Below are positions 61,526 through 64,000 of a stretch of 64,000 bases of DNA, piece after piece; the stretch's first letter is position 1; the number at the start of each line of letters is the position of its first letter. Source of the DNA: a bacterium (lineage in GTDB: Bacteria; Bacillota; Bacilli; Lactobacillales; Streptococcaceae); assembly GCA_905221385.1 (NCBI GenBank), contig CAJNCV010000004.1, positions 62,001 to 126,000 on the forward strand. Direction: 5' to 3'. Made by a program: the position numbers and the translations under genes. The notes beneath the pieces are model-generated. The model was not told where the DNA came from. It searched no databases and saw only the letters and a list, made by a program, of their open reading frames with translations.

Positions 61526-64000
61526 ATGCAAGATAAAATTGTGATTCATGGGGCGCGTGCCCATAATTTAAAAAATATTGATGTGGAGATTCCTCGAGAC
61601 AAGCTGGTTGTTGTGACCGGTTTGTCAGGATCTGGGAAATCCAGTTTGGCCTTTGATACCCTCTATGCTGAGGGCCAACGTCGCTATGTAGAGAGTCTAT
61701 CAGCCTATGCTCGCCAGTTTTTGGGCAATATGGAAAAACCAGATGTGGATGCCATTGATGGCCTCAGCCCAGCTATTTCCATCGACCAGAAAACCACCAG
61801 CAAAAACCCTCGTTCGACCGTGGGAACGACGACTGAAATCAATGATTATCTGCGTCTCCTCTACGCACGTGTGGGGACGCCTTACTGTATTAACGGGCAT
61901 GGGGCTATCAAGGCTTCTTCTGTAGAACAAATCGTGGATAAGGTCTTGGAATTGCCAGAACGCCAACGTCTGCAAATTTTAGCTCCGGTCATTCGTAAGA
62001 AAAAAGGGCAACATAAGAGTGTCATTGAAAAGGTTCAGAAAGACGGCTATGTCCGCGTCCGAGTAGATGGGGAGGTCTATGATGTGACCGAAGTTCCAGA
62101 GCTGTCTAAGAGCAAGCAACACAATATCGATGTTGTGGTCGACCGTATTGTTATCAAGGAGGGTATCCGTAGCCGTCTCTTTGATTCCATTGAGGCTGCC
62201 CTTCGTATCGCAGAAGGCTATGTGATTATCGACACTATGGATGATTCTGAGTTGTTGTTTTCTGAGCATTATGCCTGTCCAGTTTGTGGCTTTACTGTTC
62301 CAGAGTTAGAGCCACGTCTCTTCTCCTTCAATGCTCCTTTTGGTTCTTGTAGTGAGTGTGATGGTTTGGGTATTAAGCTAGAAGTGGATACTGATTTGGT
62401 AGTGCCAGATGCCAGCAAAACCTTACGTGAGGGAGCCTTGGCTCCTTGGAATCCTATCTCATCTAACTACTATCCAAATATGCTGGAACAAGCCATGACA
62501 GCCTTTGGAGTGGATATGGATAAGCCTTTTGAAGACTTGTCAGAAGAAGATAAGAACTTGATTCTTTACGGCTCGGATGGCAAGGAATTCCATTTCCACT
62601 ATGAAAATGAATTTGGCGGTGTGCGCGACATTGACATTCCTTTTGAGGGGATTGTCAATAATATCAAGCGTCGTTACCATGAAACCAATAGTGACTACAC
62701 GCGCACCCAGATGCGCCTCTACATGAATGAGCTAACCTGTGGAACCTGCCACGGCTATCGTCTCAATGACCAGGCCTTGTCTGTTCGTGTAGGTGGCGAG
62801 CAAGGGCCACATATCGGAGAAATTTCAGACCTATCTATCGCAGACCATTTGGAGTTGGTGAGTCAGCTGACCTTGTCTGAAAATGAAGCCATCATCGCCC
62901 GTCCCATTCTCAAGGAAATTAAGGATCGCTTGACCTTCCTCAATAACGTAGGCCTCAACTATTTGACTCTGTCACGTTCGGCAGGAACCCTTTCAGGTGG
63001 GGAGAGTCAGCGAATTCGCTTGGCGACCCAGATTGGGTCTAACCTATCAGGTGTCCTCTATATCCTGGATGAGCCGTCGATTGGTCTTCACCAGAGGGAT
63101 AATGACCGCCTGATTGCCAGTCTGAAAAAGATGCGTGACTTGGGCAATACTCTCATCGTGGTAGAACACGACGAAGATACCATGCGCGAGGCGGATTATC
63201 TGATTGATGTTGGTCCGGGTGCTGGTGTTTTTGGTGGGGAGATTGTCGCCGCAGGTACGCCTAATCAAGTGGCTCGCAACAGTAAGTCCATCACAGGTCA
63301 GTACTTGTCAGGGAAACGTGCTATTCCAGTTCCAGAAGAGCGCCGTACCGGAAATGGTCGTTTTATCGAAGTGACGGGTGCGCGTGAGAACAACTTGCAA
63401 AATATTACCGCTCGCTTCCCATTAGGAAAATTCATCGCAGTGACGGGTGTGTCAGGTTCAGGGAAATCGACCTTAATCAACAGCATCCTCAAAAAAGCCA
63501 TTGCCCAGAAGCTCAATCGCAATTCAGACAAGCCTGGTAAGTTTAAGACGATTACAGGGATTGAGCATGTAGACCGCTTGATTGACATTGACCAGAGCCC
63601 TATCGGACGGACGCCGAGGTCCAACCCAGCTACCTATACGGGAGTTTTTGACGATATACGTGACCTCTTTGCCCAGACAAATGAAGCTAAGATACGAGGC
63701 TACAAGAAGGGCCGTTTCAGTTTCAACGTCAAGGGAGGCCGTTGTGAAGCCTGCTCAGGTGACGGGATTATCAAGATCGAGATGCACTTCTTGCCAGATG
63801 TTTACGTGGCTTGTGAAGTCTGCCACGGGACTCGCTACAACAGTGAAACCCTAGAAGTCCACTATAAGGAAAAGAATATCTCGCAGGTCTTGGACATGAC
63901 CGTCAACGATGCGGTGGAATTCTTCCAACACATTCCTAAGATTCAACGCAAACTTCAGACCATCAAGGATGTGGGACTGGGCTATGTAACGCTAGGTCAA
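61526..64000 (+). CDS. uvrA: UvrA, excinuclease ABC subunit A (3' end cut)
   Basis: 825 codons from the ATG at 61526 to the window edge with no stop; about 115-120 residues of the usual length are missing. Walker [10 protein letters not shown] (32-40) of the first ABC domain, zinc-finger region [10 protein letters not shown]...[10 protein letters not shown], a second finger pair CGTCHG, ABC signature [12 protein letters not shown], Walker [10 protein letters not shown], second Walker [10 protein letters not shown], and zinc module CEACSGDG...CEVCHGTR. UvrA recognises helix-distorting DNA damage with UvrB. Divergent from corA. Confidence 0.97.
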   Translation, partial: MQDKIVIHGARAHNLKNIDVEIPRDKLVVVTGLSGSGKSSLAFDTLYAEGQRRYVESLSAYARQFLGNMEKPDVDAIDGLSPAISIDQKTTSKNPRSTVGTTTEINDYLRLLYARVGTPYCINGHGAIKASSVEQIVDKVLELPERQRLQILAPVIRKKKGQHKSVIEKVQKDGYVRVRVDGEVYDVTEVPELSKSKQHNIDVVVDRIVIKEGIRSRLFDSIEAALRIAEGYVIIDTMDDSELLFSEHYACPVCGFTVPELEPRLFSFNAPFGSCSECDGLGIKLEVDTDLVVPDASKTLREGALAPWNPISSNYYPNMLEQAMTAFGVDMDKPFEDLSEEDKNLILYGSDGKEFHFHYENEFGGVRDIDIPFEGIVNNIKRRYHETNSDYTRTQMRLYMNELTCGTCHGYRLNDQALSVRVGGEQGPHIGEISDLSIADHLELVSQLTLSENEAIIARPILKEIKDRLTFLNNVGLNYLTLSRSAGTLSGGESQRIRLATQIGSNLSGVLYILDEPSIGLHQRDNDRLIASLKKMRDLGNTLIVVEHDEDTMREADYLIDVGPGAGVFGGEIVAAGTPNQVARNSKSITGQYLSGKRAIPVPEERRTGNGRFIEVTGARENNLQNITARFPLGKFIAVTGVSGSGKSTLINSILKKAIAQKLNRNSDKPGKFKTITGIEHVDRLIDIDQSPIGRTPRSNPATYTGVFDDIRDLFAQTNEAKIRGYKKGRFSFNVKGGRCEACSGDGIIKIEMHFLPDVYVACEVCHGTRYNSETLEVHYKEKNISQVLDMTVNDAVEFFQHIPKIQRKLQTIKDVGLGYVTLGQ

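Overview
The window is chromosomal DNA of a low-GC Gram-positive coccus, almost certainly a mitis-group Streptococcus (S. mitis/oralis/infantis-like). The evidence is the ctsR-clpC pair, dltXABCD, the adcRCBA zinc operon with a ZinT-fused AdcA, the host N-glycan-degrading glycosidases (GH29, GH92, GH125, GH38, ROK, GH20), and a ruvA-tag...corA/uvrA block. No rRNA, tRNA or CRISPR array was seen. Both window edges cut a gene: a tyrosine integrase at the left (minus strand) and uvrA at the right.

Layout. 1-3.2 kb: remnant of a small integrative element or prophage, with the integrase N-terminus, an AbiF/AbiD-type HEPN abortive-infection protein, a DUF4177 protein, a phage-type repressor with a divergent operator region and a Cro-like protein, decayed gene scraps and a likely small RNA. 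3.3-6.2 kb: CtsR-controlled ctsR-clpC. 6.3-9 kb: a three-gene NAD salvage operon (NadR-like, PnuC, NUDIX/NrtR-like). 9-13 kb: small membrane protein, Ser-rich lipoprotein, DUF1275 protein, Dus and Hsp33. 13.2-17.7 kb: teichoic-acid D-alanylation operon dltXABCD. 17.8-19.9 kb: LPxTG-anchored 5'-nucleotidase. 20-23.5 kb: adcRCBA. 23.5-24 kb: a non-coding stretch with two identically spaced pairs of DnaA boxes. 24-42.2 kb plus the lipoprotein to 43.8 kb: N-glycan catabolism with its ABC importer (no ATPase), interrupted at 27.8-33.2 kb by a Crp/Fnr regulator and a class Ib ribonucleotide reductase cluster nrdI-nrdE-nrdF'-nrdF. 44-51.4 kb: CPBP protease, bacteriocin-immunity-like protein, TrhO, DUF4299 protein, a PadR/DUF1700/DUF4097 envelope-sensing operon and a CynX-type transporter. 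51.6-54.3 kb: glycosyltransferase and a CapD/PglF-like epimerase. 54.4-55.8 kb: an apparently intact IS3-family (IS150-group) element inserted in a palindrome. 55.9-64 kb: Xre regulator, ruvA, tag, SemiSWEET, S66 peptidase, TfoX-N protein, DUF1129, CorA, UvrA.

How the parts work together. The glycosidases trim fucose, alpha-mannose and GlcNAc from host N-glycans; the LplB/YtcP-type importer and its lipoprotein bring fragments in, using an ATPase encoded elsewhere. A cre-like site at the importer promoter, and a weaker one ahead of the GH92 gene, suggest CcpA control. The nrd cluster has two NrdR boxes exactly 31 bp apart plus an FNR-like dyad next to a divergent Crp/Fnr gene, so reductase expression probably responds both to nucleotide pools and to an oxygen or redox signal.

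Most unusual observations: (1) the first of the two tandem R2 proteins (31302-32249) keeps the radical tyrosine but has Ser and Asn in place of the first Asp and the first His metal ligands, while its neighbour is canonical, an arrangement resembling yeast Rnr4/Rnr2; (2) the paired DnaA boxes near 23.7-23.95 kb, about which no replication gene lies; (3) the AbiF-like HEPN protein in a nearly empty element; (4) the probable orphan small RNA at 3074-3157.
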